Source: Sphingomonas oligophenolica (GTDB lineage Bacteria > Pseudomonadota > Alphaproteobacteria > Sphingomonadales > Sphingomonadaceae). From it: 64,000 nucleotides of DNA. The position numbers were made by a program, and so were the translations under genes. Every line of letters starts with the position of its first letter. Position 1 is the stretch's first letter. Positions 1 to 10,206 of this stretch are shown here, one piece after another. The DNA lies in NCBI RefSeq assembly GCF_006438955.1, contig NZ_RCZK01000006.1, positions 1-64,000 of the forward strand, in the 5' to 3' direction. Under the pieces are notes generated by a model that was not told the DNA's origin, made no database searches, and saw only the letters and a list, made by a program, of their open reading frames with translations.

Positions 1-2
1 GT

Positions 3-353
3 GGGCGCGTGATTATCTCCGATCTGGAGCCGGTCGCGAATCCCAACACGACCAACAAATACAAGATCGTCTGGCAGCGCTGCTACGGCAGCAAGACCGC
101 CCACGCCTCCACTTATGGCACCGCGGGTCAAACCAACCTCGACGGCATCGGCCCGGCGGGCCAGCTGGCGGTAGCGCAGCCCGACAATGCGACGATGTTC
201 GTCGAAGTGTATTATGAGTACAAACCGCTGATCGGACTCGGCTCGCGCGCGCCCAGCACGACGATCACCGAGATCGCGTCGATGGCGGTGCGCGATCGAC
301 GCGATCTGTCGCGAATTTACAACAACGAGAACGTCGCACTCTCGGCATGCTGA
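3..353 (+). CDS. TadE/TadG-like pilus assembly protein, 3' part
   Basis: The reading frame is open from the first bases of the window, so the N-terminus, with the expected single membrane anchor, lies outside. The visible part has the look of the C-terminal half of TadE-family minor pseudopilins of Flp/Tad pili: WQRC, a glycine-rich stretch, then MFVEVYYEYKPLIG and a VRDRRDLSRIYN segment before a Cys-ending tail. TadE-like proteins sit in the inner membrane and take part in assembly of tight-adherence pili. Family assignment is from pattern memory and moderately sure; the rest of the locus would be upstream of the window. Confidence 0.6.
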   Translation, partial: GRVIISDLEPVANPNTTNKYKIVWQRCYGSKTAHASTYGTAGQTNLDGIGPAGQLAVAQPDNATMFVEVYYEYKPLIGLGSRAPSTTITEIASMAVRDRRDLSRIYNNENVALSAC

Positions 354-377
354 TCGACCCACTGCACACGCAGCCGA

Positions 378-1790
378 TCAGCTTCGATACGTCACCTTCT
401 TTACCGCCGCGACGATCTTGTCGCTGCTGATCAGCGCCTGTTTCTCGAGGTTTGCGGCATAGGGCATCGGCACGTCCTCGTTGGCGACGCGGATCACCGG
501 GGCGTCGAGATCGTCGAACCCCTCTTCCATGCAGATCGCGACGATTTCGGACGCGATCGAACACGTCGGCCAGCCTTCCTCGGCGACGACCATCCGGTTG
601 GTCTTGGCGAGGCTCTTGAGCACCGTCGCCTTGTCGAGCGGGCGTAGCGTGCGCAGGTCGACGACCTCGACATCGATGCCCTCTTCGGCCAGCTTGGCGG
701 CGGCTTCGAGCGCGAGCCCGACGCCGATCGAATAGCTGACGATGGTGACGTCGCTGCCCTCGCGCATCACCCGTGCCTTGCCGATCGGGAGCACCCAGTC
801 GTCGAGTTTCGGAACCTCGAACGTCCGCCCGTAGAGCAGTTCGTTTTCGAGGAACACGACCGGATCCTGGCTGCGGATCGCGGCCTTGAGCAGGCCCTTG
901 GCATCGGCGGCGTCATAGGGCGCGATCACGATCAGCCCGGGGACGCTGGCATACCACGGCGCATAATTCTGCGAATGCTGCGCGCCGACCCGGCTCGCGG
1001 CGCCATTGGGACCGCGGAAGACGATCGGGCAGCGCATCTGGCCACCCGACATGTAGTTGGTCTTCGCGGCGGAGTTCACGATGTGGTCGATCGCCTGCAT
1101 CGCGAAGTTGAAGGTCATGAATTCGACGATCGGCCTCAGCCCCCCCATCGCCGCGCCAGTGCCGACGCCGGCAAAGCCATATTCGGTGATCGGGGTGTCG
1201 ATGACGCGCTTGTCGCCGAATTCGTCGAGCAGGCCCTGCGTGACCTTGTACGCGCCCTGATATTGCGCGACCTCCTCGCCCATCACGAACACGCGCTCGT
1301 CGGCGCGCATTTCCTCGGCCATCGCATCGCGCAGCGCTTCGCGCAGCGTGATCTTGACCATCTCGGTGCCCGCGGGGACGTCCGGATCGGTGACCTCGGC
1401 GTCATGCTTGGCGGCCTCGAATATCTGGCGCGCGCCGGTTTCGACCTTGTGGGGGACCGGCTCCGCGGCTTTTTCGACCAGCGTGTCGTCCTTGCCGGCC
1501 TGTGCGGCGGGTTCCGGTTGTCGCTCGATCGAGGCGGTGGCGTCGTCGCCCTCGCCCGCGAGCGTCATGATCACGGTGCCGACCTTCACATTGTCGGTGC
1601 CCTCGGCAACGAGGATCTTGCCGACGATACCTTCGTCGACCGCCTCGAATTCCATCGTCGCCTTGTCGGTCTCGATCTCGGCCATGATGTCGCCGGACTT
1701 GACCTCGTCGCCTTCCTTGATGAGCCATTTGGCGAGCGTGCCCTCCTCCATCGTCGGGGAGAGCGCGGGCATCTTGATCTCGATTCCCAT
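378..1790 (-). CDS. pdhB: Pyruvate dehydrogenase E1 component subunit beta with N-terminal lipoyl domain
   Basis: Beta subunit of the thiamine-diphosphate-dependent E1 enzyme that decarboxylates pyruvate and passes the acetyl group to E2. Residues 1-80 form a lipoyl domain with the ETDKATME motif (lipoylated Lys43), followed by an Ala/Pro/Glu linker to about residue 140 and a transketolase-type E1-beta domain ([16 protein letters not shown], ending near [14 protein letters not shown]). At 470 residues it is longer than a plain E1-beta (about 330) because of the lipoyl arm, an arrangement known in alphaproteobacteria. Its ATG shares one base with the pdhA stop (TGATG), so the two are translationally coupled. 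E2 and E3 are not in the window. Confidence 0.96.
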   Translation of the reverse strand: MGIEIKMPALSPTMEEGTLAKWLIKEGDEVKSGDIMAEIETDKATMEFEAVDEGIVGKILVAEGTDNVKVGTVIMTLAGEGDDATASIERQPEPAAQAGKDDTLVEKAAEPVPHKVETGARQIFEAAKHDAEVTDPDVPAGTEMVKITLREALRDAMAEEMRADERVFVMGEEVAQYQGAYKVTQGLLDEFGDKRVIDTPITEYGFAGVGTGAAMGGLRPIVEFMTFNFAMQAIDHIVNSAAKTNYMSGGQMRCPIVFRGPNGAASRVGAQHSQNYAPWYASVPGLIVIAPYDAADAKGLLKAAIRSQDPVVFLENELLYGRTFEVPKLDDWVLPIGKARVMREGSDVTIVSYSIGVGLALEAAAKLAEEGIDVEVVDLRTLRPLDKATVLKSLAKTNRMVVAEEGWPTCSIASEIVAICMEEGFDDLDAPVIRVANEDVPMPYAANLEKQALISSDKIVAAVKKVTYRS

Positions 1791-2827
1791 CAGTAGGACT
1801 CCACCAGCACGTCGGTATAAAGCTCGGTCTCATCGGGCTCGGGGGTCTGTTCGGCGAAATCGGCGGCTTCGTTCACGGTCTTGCGGATCTCCTGATCGAA
1901 CGATTTGAGTTCGTCGTCCGTCATCCCCGCCTCCTGCAGCATCTTCTTGACGTGCTCGATGGGATCGGACTTGTCGCGTACCGCCTGGACCTCGTCGCGG
2001 CTGCGGTATTTGGCGGGGTCGGACATCGAATGGCCGCGATAGCGATAGGTCTTCATCTCGAGGATGATCGGCCCCTTCCCCGCGCGGACCCAGGCGAGCG
2101 CTTCTTCGGCGGCCCCGCGGCAGGCGAGCACGTCCATGCCGTCGACCTGGATACCAGGGATGCGGAAGCTTTCTCCGCGGCGGTAGAGCTGGTCCTCGGC
2201 GCTGCTGCGGTTGACGCTGGTGCCCATCGCGTACTGGTTGTTTTCGATGACGTAGATGATTGGGAGCTTCCACAGCTCAGCCATGTTGAAGCTCTCGTAG
2301 ACCTGCCCTTGGTTCGACGCACCGTCGCCGAAATAGGCGAGGCAGACGCCGCCGTCCTCGGCATATTTGTGGCTGAACGCGAGTCCCGTGCCCAGCGACA
2401 CCTGCGCGCCGACGATGCCGTGGCCGCCGTAGAATTTATGCTCGACGCTGAACATGTGCATCGAGCCACCCTTGCCCTTCGAGATGCCCGCCTGACGCCC
2501 AGTCAATTCGGCCATCACGTCCTGCGGCGGAATTCCGCACAGCAGCATGTGGCCGTGATCACGGTAGCCGGTGATCACGCTATCCTTGTCCGACAGCGCC
2601 GATTGCAACCCGACCGCGACCGCTTCCTGACCGATATAGAGGTGGCAGAAGCCGCCGATCAGCCCGAGGCCGTAGAGCTGCCCCGCCTTTTCCTCGAACC
2701 GGCGGATGAGCAGCATGTCCTTGTAGAATCGGACGAGTTCATCCTGCGTCGCCGCGTACGCGCTGGGCTCGGCGGGGCGTTCGCGGTTGGGCTTGGGGGG
2801 TTCGACGGTACGGGGGGCTTTGGCCAC
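1790..2827 (-). CDS. pdhA: Pyruvate dehydrogenase E1 component subunit alpha
   Basis: Alpha subunit of pyruvate dehydrogenase E1, 345 residues, normal for the family. The thiamine diphosphate/Mg motif runs from GDGASNQG (residues 167-174) to the paired Asn at 196-197, and the loop [11 protein letters not shown] is present. The start is a GTG at 2825-2827 preceded by GAGG eight bases upstream; no ATG lies nearby in frame. The first 25 residues are basic and proline-rich and probably disordered. It is the first gene of the pdhA-pdhB operon and has a good promoter match just upstream. Confidence 0.96.
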   Translation of the reverse strand: MAKAPRTVEPPKPNRERPAEPSAYAATQDELVRFYKDMLLIRRFEEKAGQLYGLGLIGGFCHLYIGQEAVAVGLQSALSDKDSVITGYRDHGHMLLCGIPPQDVMAELTGRQAGISKGKGGSMHMFSVEHKFYGGHGIVGAQVSLGTGLAFSHKYAEDGGVCLAYFGDGASNQGQVYESFNMAELWKLPIIYVIENNQYAMGTSVNRSSAEDQLYRRGESFRIPGIQVDGMDVLACRGAAEEALAWVRAGKGPIILEMKTYRYRGHSMSDPAKYRSRDEVQAVRDKSDPIEHVKKMLQEAGMTDDELKSFDQEIRKTVNEAADFAEQTPEPDETELYTDVLVESY

Positions 2828-2862
2828 AAATAACCTCGGGGTCCTGGGGAGAGGAGATACGC

Positions 2863-2891
2863 CTATAGGCTCGGACCTTCGCGAACATCAA
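2863..2891 (-). promoter_or_regulatory. Predicted housekeeping promoter of pdhAB
   Basis: On the minus strand TTGATG (2886-2891) and CTATAG (2863-2868) are separated by exactly 17 bases, upstream of the pdhA GTG at 2827. The -10 sits inside the perfect palindrome GCCTATAGGC (2861-2870). This fits a vegetative promoter with a leader of roughly 30 bases. Prediction from pattern only. Confidence 0.5.
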
Positions 2892-2981
2892 TTCCCCACG
2901 CCGCGTCCGCGTTCCGGCTTGGGCAGCGCCAAGTACAGCCATGTTGCCCTTTCGCCGGACACCAGCCAAAGCGCACCCACG

Positions 2982-4262
2982 ATGGCAAAGCCCATACATC
3001 CATTCCGCATCCCCGATTTCCGCGCCTATTGGCTGTCGCGCTTCACCGGCACGATCGCGGTGAGCGCGATGTCGATCGTCATCGGGTGGCAGGTCTATAC
3101 CATCGCGCGGCTGACGATGGGCATCAAGGAAGCCGCATTCCTGCTCGGGATGATCGGTTTTTCGCAGTTCGTGCCGCTGTTCCTGCTGACCCCGATCACC
3201 GGGTTGGTCGCGGACAGCGTCGACCGGCGGTGGATCGTGCGGCTGACGACGATGCTGCTGCTCGTGACCGCGGCGACGCTGGGCTATCTGACCTGGGCAG
3301 ACCGGCTGTCGCTGATCGCGCTGTTCGGCGCAGCGGTGGCGTTCGGCGTGTCGCGGGCGTTCGCTGGGCCAGCCTATTCGGCGCTCGCCCCCAATCTGGT
3401 CCCGCGCGACAGCCTGCCGACCGCGATCGCGGTAAGTTCGATCGCGTGGCAGGTGGGAACGATCGCGGGGCCGAGCGTGGGCGGCATTCTCTACGCGATC
3501 CATCCCGATGTCGCCTATGCGACCGCGACCGTCCTGTTCGGGATCGCACTGGCGATGATCTTCCTGATCGGACCGGTGCCGCAGCCGCCGGTGCAGAAGG
3601 ATCACCGCCCGCTCGCGCGGATCGTCGAAGGCTTTTCCTATGTTCGCCGCAACCGGCTGGTGCTGGCGACGATCACGCTCGATCTGTTCGCGGTCTTGCT
3701 GGCGGGCGCGACCGCGCTGCTCCCGGTCTATGCGCGCGACATTTTGCATGTCGGCAGCCAGGGGCTCGGCATCCTGGCCGCGGGGATGGGGATCGGTGCG
3801 GCGACGACCGCGATCTGGTTCTCGGTTCGCCCGATGACGACCAATGTCGGGGTCAAGATGCTGTGGGCGGTCGTAATCTTCGGCCTTGCGATCCTGACCT
3901 TTGGGGTGTCGCGCTATTTCTGGCTGAGCCTGGTCGCGCTGATCGTCGCAGGCGGCGCGGACATGGTTTCGGTCTATGTCCGCCAGTCGCTAATTCAGCT
4001 TCACACCCCCGATGCGATGCGCGGGCGGGTAAGCGCGGTGTCGCAGCTCACCATTTCGGCATCGAACGAACTCGGCGAATTCGAGAGCGGGCTGCTCGCC
4101 AGCCTGCTCGGCCCGGTCGGCGCGGTGGTGGTCGGCGGGGTCGGCGCGATCACGGTCACGCTGATCTGGGCCAGGCTGTTTCCGGAACTCAAGGCTGCCA
4201 AGAGCTTTGACCAGCCAGAGAACCTAGCAATCCCCCCCCAACACGGAGTCGCTGTGCCATGA
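2982..4262 (+). CDS. MFS transporter (MFS_3 / transmembrane secretion effector type)
   Basis: Inner-membrane major facilitator with about 12 hydrophobic segments in 426 residues. It opens with [20 protein letters not shown], the usual cytoplasmic lead-in of the EntS-like MFS_3 group, and has the loop [10 protein letters not shown] between helices 2 and 3. The reading frame extends further upstream, but the ATG at 2982 is preferred because residues before it are not membrane-like and run into the pdhA promoter region. Substrate unknown; relatives export siderophores or drugs. Its stop overlaps the cysK ATG (ATGA), so it heads a coupled MFS-cysK-sleB-like operon. Confidence 0.85.
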   Translation: MAKPIHPFRIPDFRAYWLSRFTGTIAVSAMSIVIGWQVYTIARLTMGIKEAAFLLGMIGFSQFVPLFLLTPITGLVADSVDRRWIVRLTTMLLLVTAATLGYLTWADRLSLIALFGAAVAFGVSRAFAGPAYSALAPNLVPRDSLPTAIAVSSIAWQVGTIAGPSVGGILYAIHPDVAYATATVLFGIALAMIFLIGPVPQPPVQKDHRPLARIVEGFSYVRRNRLVLATITLDLFAVLLAGATALLPVYARDILHVGSQGLGILAAGMGIGAATTAIWFSVRPMTTNVGVKMLWAVVIFGLAILTFGVSRYFWLSLVALIVAGGADMVSVYVRQSLIQLHTPDAMRGRVSAVSQLTISASNELGEFESGLLASLLGPVGAVVVGGVGAITVTLIWARLFPELKAAKSFDQPENLAIPPQHGVAVP

Positions 4263-5179
4263 AGGCCAACACCATCCTGGAAACGATCGGCAACACGCCG
4301 CACATCCGCGTCGCCAAGCTGTTCCCCGATGCCGAGGTGTGGATCAAGTCCGAACGCGCCAACCCCGGCGGGTCGATTAAGGACCGGATCGCGCTCGCGA
4401 TGATCGAAGCGGCCGAAGCTTCGGGCGAGTTGAAGCCTGGCGGCACGATCATCGAACCGACCAGCGGCAACACCGGGGTCGGGCTGGCGATGGTCGCAGC
4501 GGTCAAGGGCTACAAGCTGGTGTTGGTGATGCCCGAAAGCATGAGCCTGGAGCGGCGTCGCCTGATGCTGGCCTATGGCGCGAGCTTCGACCTGACGCCC
4601 AAGGAAAAGGGCATGAAGGGCGCGATCGAGCGCGCGATCGAGTTAATCGACCAGACGCCGAATTCATGGATGCCGCAGCAGTTCGAGAATCCCGCCAATA
4701 TCGACGTCCACGTGAAGACGACCGCGCAGGAAATCCTGCACGACTTCGCGGACGATCCGATCGACGTGCTGATCACCGGGGTCGGCACCGGGGGCCATAT
4801 CACCGGCGTTGCCGAAGCGCTGAAGAAGGTCTGGCCCAAGCTTCAGGTCTTCGCGGTCGAGCCCGCCGCGTCCCCGGTTATCGCGGGCGGCCAGCCGGGG
4901 CCGCATCCGATCCAGGGGATCGGCGCGGGGTTCATCCCCAAGAATCTGCATACCCAGTCGATCGACGGGGTGATCGAGGTCGACGCCGCGGTCGCCAAGG
5001 ACATGGCGCGCCGCGCCGCGGCGGAGGAAGGGATGCTGGTCGGGATCAGTTCGGGCGCAACGCTCGCGGCGATCCTGCAGAAGCTGCCCGACCTGCCCGA
5101 CGGCGCACGGGTTCTCGGGTTTAATTACGACACCGGCGAACGCTATCTGTCAGTCCCGGATTTCCTTCCGGAGGCGTGA
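4259..5179 (+). CDS. cysK: Cysteine synthase A (O-acetylserine sulfhydrylase)
   Basis: PLP enzyme that makes L-cysteine from O-acetylserine and sulfide in the cytoplasm. The PLP lysine is Lys41 in NPGGSIKDR, the substrate loop TSGNTG is at residues 68-73, and the phosphate-binding glycine loop GVGTGGH follows near residue 175. Length 306 is typical of CysK. The ATG overlaps the stop of the MFS gene and the TGA overlaps the next gene, so all three are probably translated from one message. Confidence 0.95.
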   Translation: MKANTILETIGNTPHIRVAKLFPDAEVWIKSERANPGGSIKDRIALAMIEAAEASGELKPGGTIIEPTSGNTGVGLAMVAAVKGYKLVLVMPESMSLERRRLMLAYGASFDLTPKEKGMKGAIERAIELIDQTPNSWMPQQFENPANIDVHVKTTAQEILHDFADDPIDVLITGVGTGGHITGVAEALKKVWPKLQVFAVEPAASPVIAGGQPGPHPIQGIGAGFIPKNLHTQSIDGVIEVDAAVAKDMARRAAAEEGMLVGISSGATLAAILQKLPDLPDGARVLGFNYDTGERYLSVPDFLPEA

Positions 5180-6513
5180 TGGCAGACTCTCCGTCGCGCG
5201 GCATCGGGCTGCGCGCGACCCTGTGCGCGATTGCGACCGGCGCGATCGCGTTGCCGCTGTGGGTGGTTGCCGACCCTCCGGCGATCCCGCCGCCGCCCAA
5301 GCTTGTCGTCGTGCCGCAGCGCGTCGTGCCGAAGGCGGAAGTCCCCGTCGTCGAACCGATGGCGCTCGTCGATCTGCCGCCCGAGGACGCGCGGGCGTTC
5401 AACGACACCATCCCGTTTTCGACCGCGCCCAATCCCGCTGCCCGGCCCTTCCATTTCAAGGGCGATGCCGCCAACCTGGCGCGCGCGACCGACTGCCTGA
5501 CGGCCGCGGTGCTGTACGAGGCGGGCGACGACGCGGTGGGCGAACAGGCGGTGGCGCAGGTCGTGCTCAACCGGTTGCGGCATCCCGCGTTTCCCAAGAC
5601 GTTGTGCGGGGTGGTGTTTGAAGGATCGGAACGCAGCACGGGGTGTCAGTTCACCTTCACCTGCGACGGCGCGCTGGCGCGCAAGCCATCCGAAACCGGA
5701 TGGAAACGCGCGGCTGGGATTGCGGCGGCGGCGCTCGACGGCTCGGTCTACAAGTCGGTAGGCCAGTCGACGCATTATCATACCGACTGGGTGGTTCCCT
5801 ATTGGCAGTCGAGCCTCGACAAAGTCGCCGCGGTCCATACCCATTTGTTCTTCCGTTGGACCGGCTGGTGGGGCACGCCTGCGGCGTTCAACCGGACCCC
5901 GTCGAGTGACGAGCCCGTCGAACGCCAGCTGGCGGCGTGGTCCGACGCGCATAAAATGGGGCTGGCGCTGGACCAGGCGGCGGGTGCGCTCGACGATGCC
6001 GCGACGCTGCTCGAACCGACCCCGCCCGCGGCGATGTCGAGCGACGCCAGCAGTTTCCTCGTCACGCTACCGCATGGCGCGGTGCCCGAAACCTTTCCCG
6101 CGCTCGCCGCGCGCGCGTGCGGCGAGCGGCTCTACTGCAAATATTCGGCCTGGGCGGATGCGGGCAAGACCCCGAACGCGCTGCCGCTGTCGGCGAGCGA
6201 GATCGCGACGATGACCTTCAGCTATCTGCGCGACCGATCCGCAGCCTACGAAAAGGCGCTGTGGAACTGCCAGCAGGTCAAGCGGCCGGACAAGACGCAG
6301 TGCATGAAAGTCCAGGTGTATCTAACCGCGCAGCCGGTCGAGACGACGCTGCCCCGGCCCGACACCAGCAAGTTGCCCAGGCCGACGTTGGAGCTGGAAG
6401 GCGTGCGGCGGATGGGGAAATTGCTGGTGCCTAAGTCCGAACTCATCCGGCCGGACGCGAGCACGCCGACGGCGCAACGCCCGGCCAAGCCCGCGCCACC
6501 GCCCGCCAAGTAA
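5179..6513 (+). CDS. SleB/CwlJ-type cell wall hydrolase
   Basis: Predicted peptidoglycan hydrolase of the Hydrolase_2 (SleB/CwlJ) family. An N-terminal hydrophobic segment (residues about 12-32) acts as signal or anchor, followed by a proline-rich linker. The catalytic domain lies at about residues 100-215, recognised by LTAAVLYEAGDDAVGEQAVAQ, VVLNRLRHPAFP and THYHTDWV. The remaining 220 residues have no clear domain and end in a Pro/Lys-rich tail. ATG 5179 forms TGATG with the cysK stop; a GTG three bases earlier is possible. The coupling to cysteine synthesis is odd functionally. Signal-peptide cleavage cannot be decided by eye. Confidence 0.85.
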   Translation: MADSPSRGIGLRATLCAIATGAIALPLWVVADPPAIPPPPKLVVVPQRVVPKAEVPVVEPMALVDLPPEDARAFNDTIPFSTAPNPAARPFHFKGDAANLARATDCLTAAVLYEAGDDAVGEQAVAQVVLNRLRHPAFPKTLCGVVFEGSERSTGCQFTFTCDGALARKPSETGWKRAAGIAAAALDGSVYKSVGQSTHYHTDWVVPYWQSSLDKVAAVHTHLFFRWTGWWGTPAAFNRTPSSDEPVERQLAAWSDAHKMGLALDQAAGALDDAATLLEPTPPAAMSSDASSFLVTLPHGAVPETFPALAARACGERLYCKYSAWADAGKTPNALPLSASEIATMTFSYLRDRSAAYEKALWNCQQVKRPDKTQCMKVQVYLTAQPVETTLPRPDTSKLPRPTLELEGVRRMGKLLVPKSELIRPDASTPTAQRPAKPAPPPAK

Positions 6514-6567
6514 CGGCGGTTAGCACCTCGAGTTTGCAGGAGGCGCGATGCTTCGCCAGAGCCCCGG

Positions 6568-6628
6568 TCGTGCTGAGCTTGTCGAAGCGCGTGAGATTCA
6601 AGCCCTTCGACAAGCTCAGGGCGAACGG
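6568..6628. repeat. Sphingomonad palindromic repeat, copy 1 (inverted orientation)
   Basis: Two arms, TGCTGAGCTTGTCGAAGC and GCCCTTCGACAAGCTCAGGG, face each other around GTGAGATTCAA between the convergent sleB-like and acyl-CoA dehydrogenase genes. The same unit occurs at 12410, 37816, 45012 and 55098. It would fold as a long hairpin in RNA and could stop transcription from both sides. Confidence 0.8.
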
Positions 6629-6663
6629 GTCAGGGTCTTGATCGATGTAACGTCAATCGCGCG

Positions 6664-8466
6664 CTACGCCGCCGCGAACATCTCCGGCGGCAGCGCCATG
6701 AGTGAATCGGCACCGCCCTCGATCTCGCGGCGCAGCGCGCCCGCGCGCGGCATCACCCGTTCGGCGAAGAAGCGCGCGGTGACGAGCTTGGCGTCGAGGA
6801 AAGCGGTATCGCCCTCCCCTGCGGCCTTCAGCGATGCCGCGGCGGTCGCCATCCGCAGCCACATCACCCCGACCGCGACGATCCCCATTAGGTGCATATA
6901 CGCATAAGCGCCCGCGCCGACATTATCGGGGTTCTTCATCCCGTTCGCCATGAACCACATCGTCGCGGCCTGGAGCTCGCCATTCGCCTTTTCGAGCGCG
7001 GTGGCGAGGCCTGCAACCGCCTCGTTGCCCTGCGCCGCGGCGACGTCGTCGGCGACGACCTTGAAGAACGCCTGGACCGCGCGGCCGCCATTCTGCGCGA
7101 GCTTGCGCCCGACCAAGTCCATCGCCTGGACGCCGTTCGTGCCCTCGTAGATCATCGCGATCCGGGCATCGCGGACATATTGCTCCATCCCCCATTCCTG
7201 GATGTAGCCATGGCCACCATAGACCTGTTGCGCGGTGGTCGCGATCTCATAGCCCTTGTCGGTGCCGACGCCCTTGATGACGGGGGTGAGGAGGCCGATC
7301 AGGTCGGCGGCCAGCTGACGATCGTCGTCCGATGCCGCGACATGTTCGAGATCGACCTGAAGCGCACCCCACAGGCACAGCGCGCGCAGCCCTTCGGTCC
7401 ACGCCTTGCCCTCCATCAGCATCCGGCGGATGTCGGGATGGACGAACAGCGTGTCGGCCTTTTCCTGCGGGTCCTTCGGCCCGGTCAGCGCGCGGCCCTG
7501 GCGCCGATCGTGCGCATAATGGACCGCGTTCTGGTACGCGACCTCGGCGATCCCGAGCCCCTGGAGCCCGACCCCGAGCCGCGCGGCATTCATCATGATG
7601 AACATCGCCGCGAGCCCCTTCATCTCGTCGCCGACCAGCCAGCCCGTAGCGCCGTCATAGTTCATGACGCAGGTCGAATTGGCGTGGATCCCCATTTTAT
7701 GCTCGATCGACCCGCAGCTGACCGCGTTGCGCGCGCTCAGGGTACCGTCGGCGTTGACCATGAATTTGGGCACGACGAACAGCGAAATGCCTTTCGACGA
7801 ATCGGGCGCGCCGGGGGTCTTGGCGAGGACCAGGTGGATGATGTTGTCGGTGAGGTCGTGCTCGCCGCTCGAAATGAAGATTTTCGTTCCGGTGATCGCA
7901 TAGCTGCCATCGGCCTGCGGCTCCGCCTTGGTGCGGATCAGGCCGAGGTCGGTCCCGCATTGCGGCTCGGTGAGGTTCATCGTGCCGCCCCATTCGCCCG
8001 ACACCATCTTGGGGACGTACATCGCCTGCTGTTCGGGGCTGCCCTTAGCGATCAGTGCCGCGATCGCGCCGTGCGTGAGCCCCGGATACATGGCGAACGC
8101 CATGTTGGCGGAGATCATATATTCCTGGAACGCGGTCGAGACGACGTGGGGCATCCCCTGCCCGCCATATTCGGGCTGGTTGCCGAGCGTCGCCCAGCCG
8201 CTGTCGACGAACTGTCGATACGCCTCCTTGAACCCGTCGGGGGTCGTCACGCTGCCGTCGTCGTGGCGGGTGCACCCCTGCTGGTCGCCCGACTGGTTGA
8301 GCGGGAATAGCACTTCGGCGACGAACTTGCCGCCTTCCTCCAGCACCGCATCGACGACGTCGGGGCTCGCGGCTTCGAAGCCCGGGAGGTTAGCGTAGCG
8401 ATCGAGCCCGACGACGTGGTCAAGCACGAAGCGCGTGTCGCGAACGGGGGGCGTGTACTCAGGCAT
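6664..8466 (-). CDS. Acyl-CoA dehydrogenase, large (600 aa) form
   Basis: FAD flavoprotein that oxidises an acyl-CoA thioester to the 2-enoyl-CoA. The 600-residue form has the N-terminal acyl-CoA dehydrogenase domains ([11 protein letters not shown] near 165, [15 protein letters not shown] near 194), the catalytic base in [18 protein letters not shown] (Glu441), and an extra C-terminal helical domain beyond residue 470 (Acyl-CoA_dh_C type). Such proteins are often labelled FadE or 3-methylmercaptopropionyl-CoA dehydrogenase (DmdC-like); the real substrate cannot be read off. It lies 3 bases after the MerR regulator gene, suggesting control by that regulator in acyl-CoA or branched-chain catabolism. 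Confidence 0.93.
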   Translation of the reverse strand: MPEYTPPVRDTRFVLDHVVGLDRYANLPGFEAASPDVVDAVLEEGGKFVAEVLFPLNQSGDQQGCTRHDDGSVTTPDGFKEAYRQFVDSGWATLGNQPEYGGQGMPHVVSTAFQEYMISANMAFAMYPGLTHGAIAALIAKGSPEQQAMYVPKMVSGEWGGTMNLTEPQCGTDLGLIRTKAEPQADGSYAITGTKIFISSGEHDLTDNIIHLVLAKTPGAPDSSKGISLFVVPKFMVNADGTLSARNAVSCGSIEHKMGIHANSTCVMNYDGATGWLVGDEMKGLAAMFIMMNAARLGVGLQGLGIAEVAYQNAVHYAHDRRQGRALTGPKDPQEKADTLFVHPDIRRMLMEGKAWTEGLRALCLWGALQVDLEHVAASDDDRQLAADLIGLLTPVIKGVGTDKGYEIATTAQQVYGGHGYIQEWGMEQYVRDARIAMIYEGTNGVQAMDLVGRKLAQNGGRAVQAFFKVVADDVAAAQGNEAVAGLATALEKANGELQAATMWFMANGMKNPDNVGAGAYAYMHLMGIVAVGVMWLRMATAAASLKAAGEGDTAFLDAKLVTARFFAERVMPRAGALRREIEGGADSLMALPPEMFAAA

Positions 8467-8469
8467 CGA

Positions 8470-8895
8470 TTATCCTTCATGGTCCTGGGCGCGCCCGGCT
8501 TCGAGCACGCCGACGAATTCGGTGAGTTCGAGAATCGCGGCGTCGAGATCGTGTTTCTGGCGTTCGAGCAGCGCGATCCGCGCGCGGCTGTGGTCGATCG
8601 CGACCTGGCGCTGGGTCCGCCGCCCGTCGCCGACGTCGTAGAGGTCGATCATCTCGCGAATCTCGCCCAGACTGAAGCCAACCCGCTTGCCGCGCAGGAT
8701 CCACGCCAGCCGCGCGCGATCGCGATGCGAATAGTGGCGCTGGGTGCCGCGGCGTTCGGGCGCGATCAGCCCCTCGTCCTCGTAGAAGCGCAGCGTGCGC
8801 GCGGTGACGTCGAATTCCGTGCAGAGATCGGAGATCGAGAAACGGTCGCAGTCCGGTCGCGGGGCGACGACGGCATAGGCAGGTGCATTCGCCAT
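8470..8895 (-). CDS. MerR-family transcriptional regulator (LiuR-like)
   Basis: DNA-binding regulator of 141 residues. The MerR winged helix is at residues 19-75 (FSISDLCTEFDVTARTLRFYE, then APERRGTQRHYSHRDRARL), followed by a coiled-coil helix (RIALLERQKHDLDAAILELTEF). No metal-binding cysteines are present, which agrees with the LiuR-type branch that controls branched-chain amino acid or fatty acid degradation genes rather than metal-sensing MerR. A palindrome of the LiuR type sits just upstream (8916-8931), and the acyl-CoA dehydrogenase gene follows after 3 bases, so it likely regulates itself and that gene. Confidence 0.88.
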   Translation of the reverse strand: MANAPAYAVVAPRPDCDRFSISDLCTEFDVTARTLRFYEDEGLIAPERRGTQRHYSHRDRARLAWILRGKRVGFSLGEIREMIDLYDVGDGRRTQRQVAIDHSRARIALLERQKHDLDAAILELTEFVGVLEAGRAQDHEG

Positions 8896-8915
8896 GCCCC
8901 GCCTGTTAGGTCAGC

Positions 8916-8931
8916 TTTACGTTAACGTCAA
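8916..8931. promoter_or_regulatory. Palindromic operator of the MerR/LiuR type
   Basis: TTTACGTTAACGTCAA contains the perfect palindrome ACGTTAACGT (8919-8928), 21-36 bases upstream of the MerR gene start. It resembles the TTTACGT-ACGTAAA motif known for LiuR-like MerR regulators. It overlaps the stop codon of the lipoprotein gene (8928-8930). Confidence 0.6.
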
Positions 8932-9425
8932 CCAGGGCAGAGTGGGGTGCGATCGGGCGCGCGCAGCGTCACCGCCTCCGACCGCGACGCGCTGAGATGC
9001 TCGACCGTCAGCGCGGCGAGCGAGGCGCGCCCGGTGCACAATCCGTGGCAGGCGTGAGGCATGGTGGCGGGGAACACCATCCGGTCGCCGACCAGTTGCG
9101 CGCGAAACCGGCAATCGCCGAAACGGATATCGACACGGTCGCCCTGGCGTTCGGCGGTGCCGCTGGCGGCGCAGCCCTGCGCCGGGCCGTAATCGACGAG
9201 CGCGCCGATGCGGTAAGATGACGGCCCGGCGGGAACAACGCAGACCCGATCGGTGTCGCGCGCCCAGGCCCCGACGAGATTGACGCGGGTCGGATCGACG
9301 ATCAGCCCCGTGCGGGTGGCGGCGGCTTCGAGCGCTGCGCCGGCGCTATTGCTCGCCGTGCGGTCCGGGGCCGGACCGCATGCCGCCACTGCCAGCAATA
9401 TCGTCAACGCGGACGCCCGCGTCAT
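8928..9425 (-). CDS. Putative lipoprotein, function unknown
   Basis: A 165-residue protein beginning [17 protein letters not shown], a lipoprotein signal peptide with lipobox VAAC and lipidated Cys16. The mature part has several cysteines (CVVPAG, GCAASG, DCRF, HACHGLC, PLCPG) that may form disulfides in the periplasm. No family recognised. The frame extends 15 codons upstream, but ATG 9425 overlaps the hisI stop as ATGA and gives a proper signal peptide, so it is preferred. It appears to be cotranscribed with hisI. Confidence 0.75.
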   Translation of the reverse strand: MTRASALTILLAVAACGPAPDRTASNSAGAALEAAATRTGLIVDPTRVNLVGAWARDTDRVCVVPAGPSSYRIGALVDYGPAQGCAASGTAERQGDRVDIRFGDCRFRAQLVGDRMVFPATMPHACHGLCTGRASLAALTVEHLSASRSEAVTLRAPDRTPLCPG

Positions 9426-9781
9426 GGCAATCGGACGAGCGACCCGCCCTCGACGCGGCGGTAGAAGCAACTCGGCTCACCGGTATGGCACGCGGGGCCG
9501 GCGGGATCGGCGATCACCCACAGCGCATCCTGATCGCAGTCGATCCGCAACTCGACGACGCGCAGGACGTTGCCCGACGTCTCGCCCTTCTTCCACAGCC
9601 GCTGGCGGCTGCGCGAGAAGAAATGCGCCTCGCCGCTCGCCTGGGTCGCGGCCAACGCCTCGGCGTTCATGTGCGCCACCATCAGCAGCGCGCCCGCGCC
9701 ATCGGTCACCACCGCAGTGATCAGCCCGGCGGCGTCGTATTTCGGGTCCAGCACCAATTCGGTTTCGCGGAGATCGGTCAT
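9422..9781 (-). CDS. hisI: Phosphoribosyl-AMP cyclohydrolase
   Basis: Third step of histidine biosynthesis: opens the adenine ring of phosphoribosyl-AMP. The 119-residue protein has the metal-binding motifs [11 protein letters not shown] and [11 protein letters not shown] and the [16 protein letters not shown] stretch typical of HisI. It is a stand-alone cyclohydrolase without the HisE pyrophosphatase domain and is not next to other his genes here. Confidence 0.95.
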   Translation of the reverse strand: MTDLRETELVLDPKYDAAGLITAVVTDGAGALLMVAHMNAEALAATQASGEAHFFSRSRQRLWKKGETSGNVLRVVELRIDCDQDALWVIADPAGPACHTGEPSCFYRRVEGGSLVRLP

Positions 9782-9823
9782 CCGCGATCCCTAACCCGCG
9801 CAGCGCCGGTGCGGAAGCTCCCG

Positions 9824-10075
9824 CTAGCCTTGGTCGCGGATCGCCTTGACCAGTTCGGTCTTGTCCATCGTGGAACGGCCCTCGATCCCGATCTCCTGTG
9901 CCTCGTCCATCAAATCGTCCTTGGTGCGGTCCTCGAGATTGGTGCCGCGGTGATCGAGCGTCCCCGCGGCCTTCGCATTGGCGATCCGGGCAGCTTTCTC
10001 CTTCGAATTGCCCTGCTTGCGGAGGTCTTCGTAGAGCGTGTCGTCCTTGATCTGGTTGCCGTGGTCCTGCGCCAT
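9824..10075 (-). CDS. Small Rho-N/SAP-like domain protein (DUF7218 type)
   Basis: An 83-residue, strongly charged protein. The N-terminal half (MAQDHGNQIKDDTLYEDLRKQG, NSKEKAARIANAKA) matches the DUF7218 pattern, and the C-terminal half (TKDDLMDEAQEIGIEGRSTM, KTELVKAIR) looks like a Rho termination factor N-terminal/SAP fold. The frame is open further upstream, but ATG 10075 is preferred because family members begin MA-D-GNQIKDD. Function unknown; relatives are often stress-associated in soil bacteria. Confidence 0.78.
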   Translation of the reverse strand: MAQDHGNQIKDDTLYEDLRKQGNSKEKAARIANAKAAGTLDHRGTNLEDRTKDDLMDEAQEIGIEGRSTMDKTELVKAIRDQG

Positions 10076-10206
10076 CCTATGTCTCCGTGTCGATCGAGCG
10101 AAAACCCGCGACGCGACGGAACGCTCCCGATCGTCATGACAAAGGGCGACAATGCGCGCACCTGCCCCTATAGGCAGCGGCGCTACCTGAGCGAGCGACC
10201 GCAACG

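Noticed and set aside
6892-8310. 472-codon open frame on the plus strand
   Set aside because: Lies fully antisense to the acyl-CoA dehydrogenase; composition (Arg, Asp, Ala, His rich) is the usual mirror of a GC-rich gene.
10076-10206. Stress promoter before the Rho-N domain gene
   Set aside because: GGAGC-N16-GGTTTT differs from the EcfG consensus at important positions; too weak to list.
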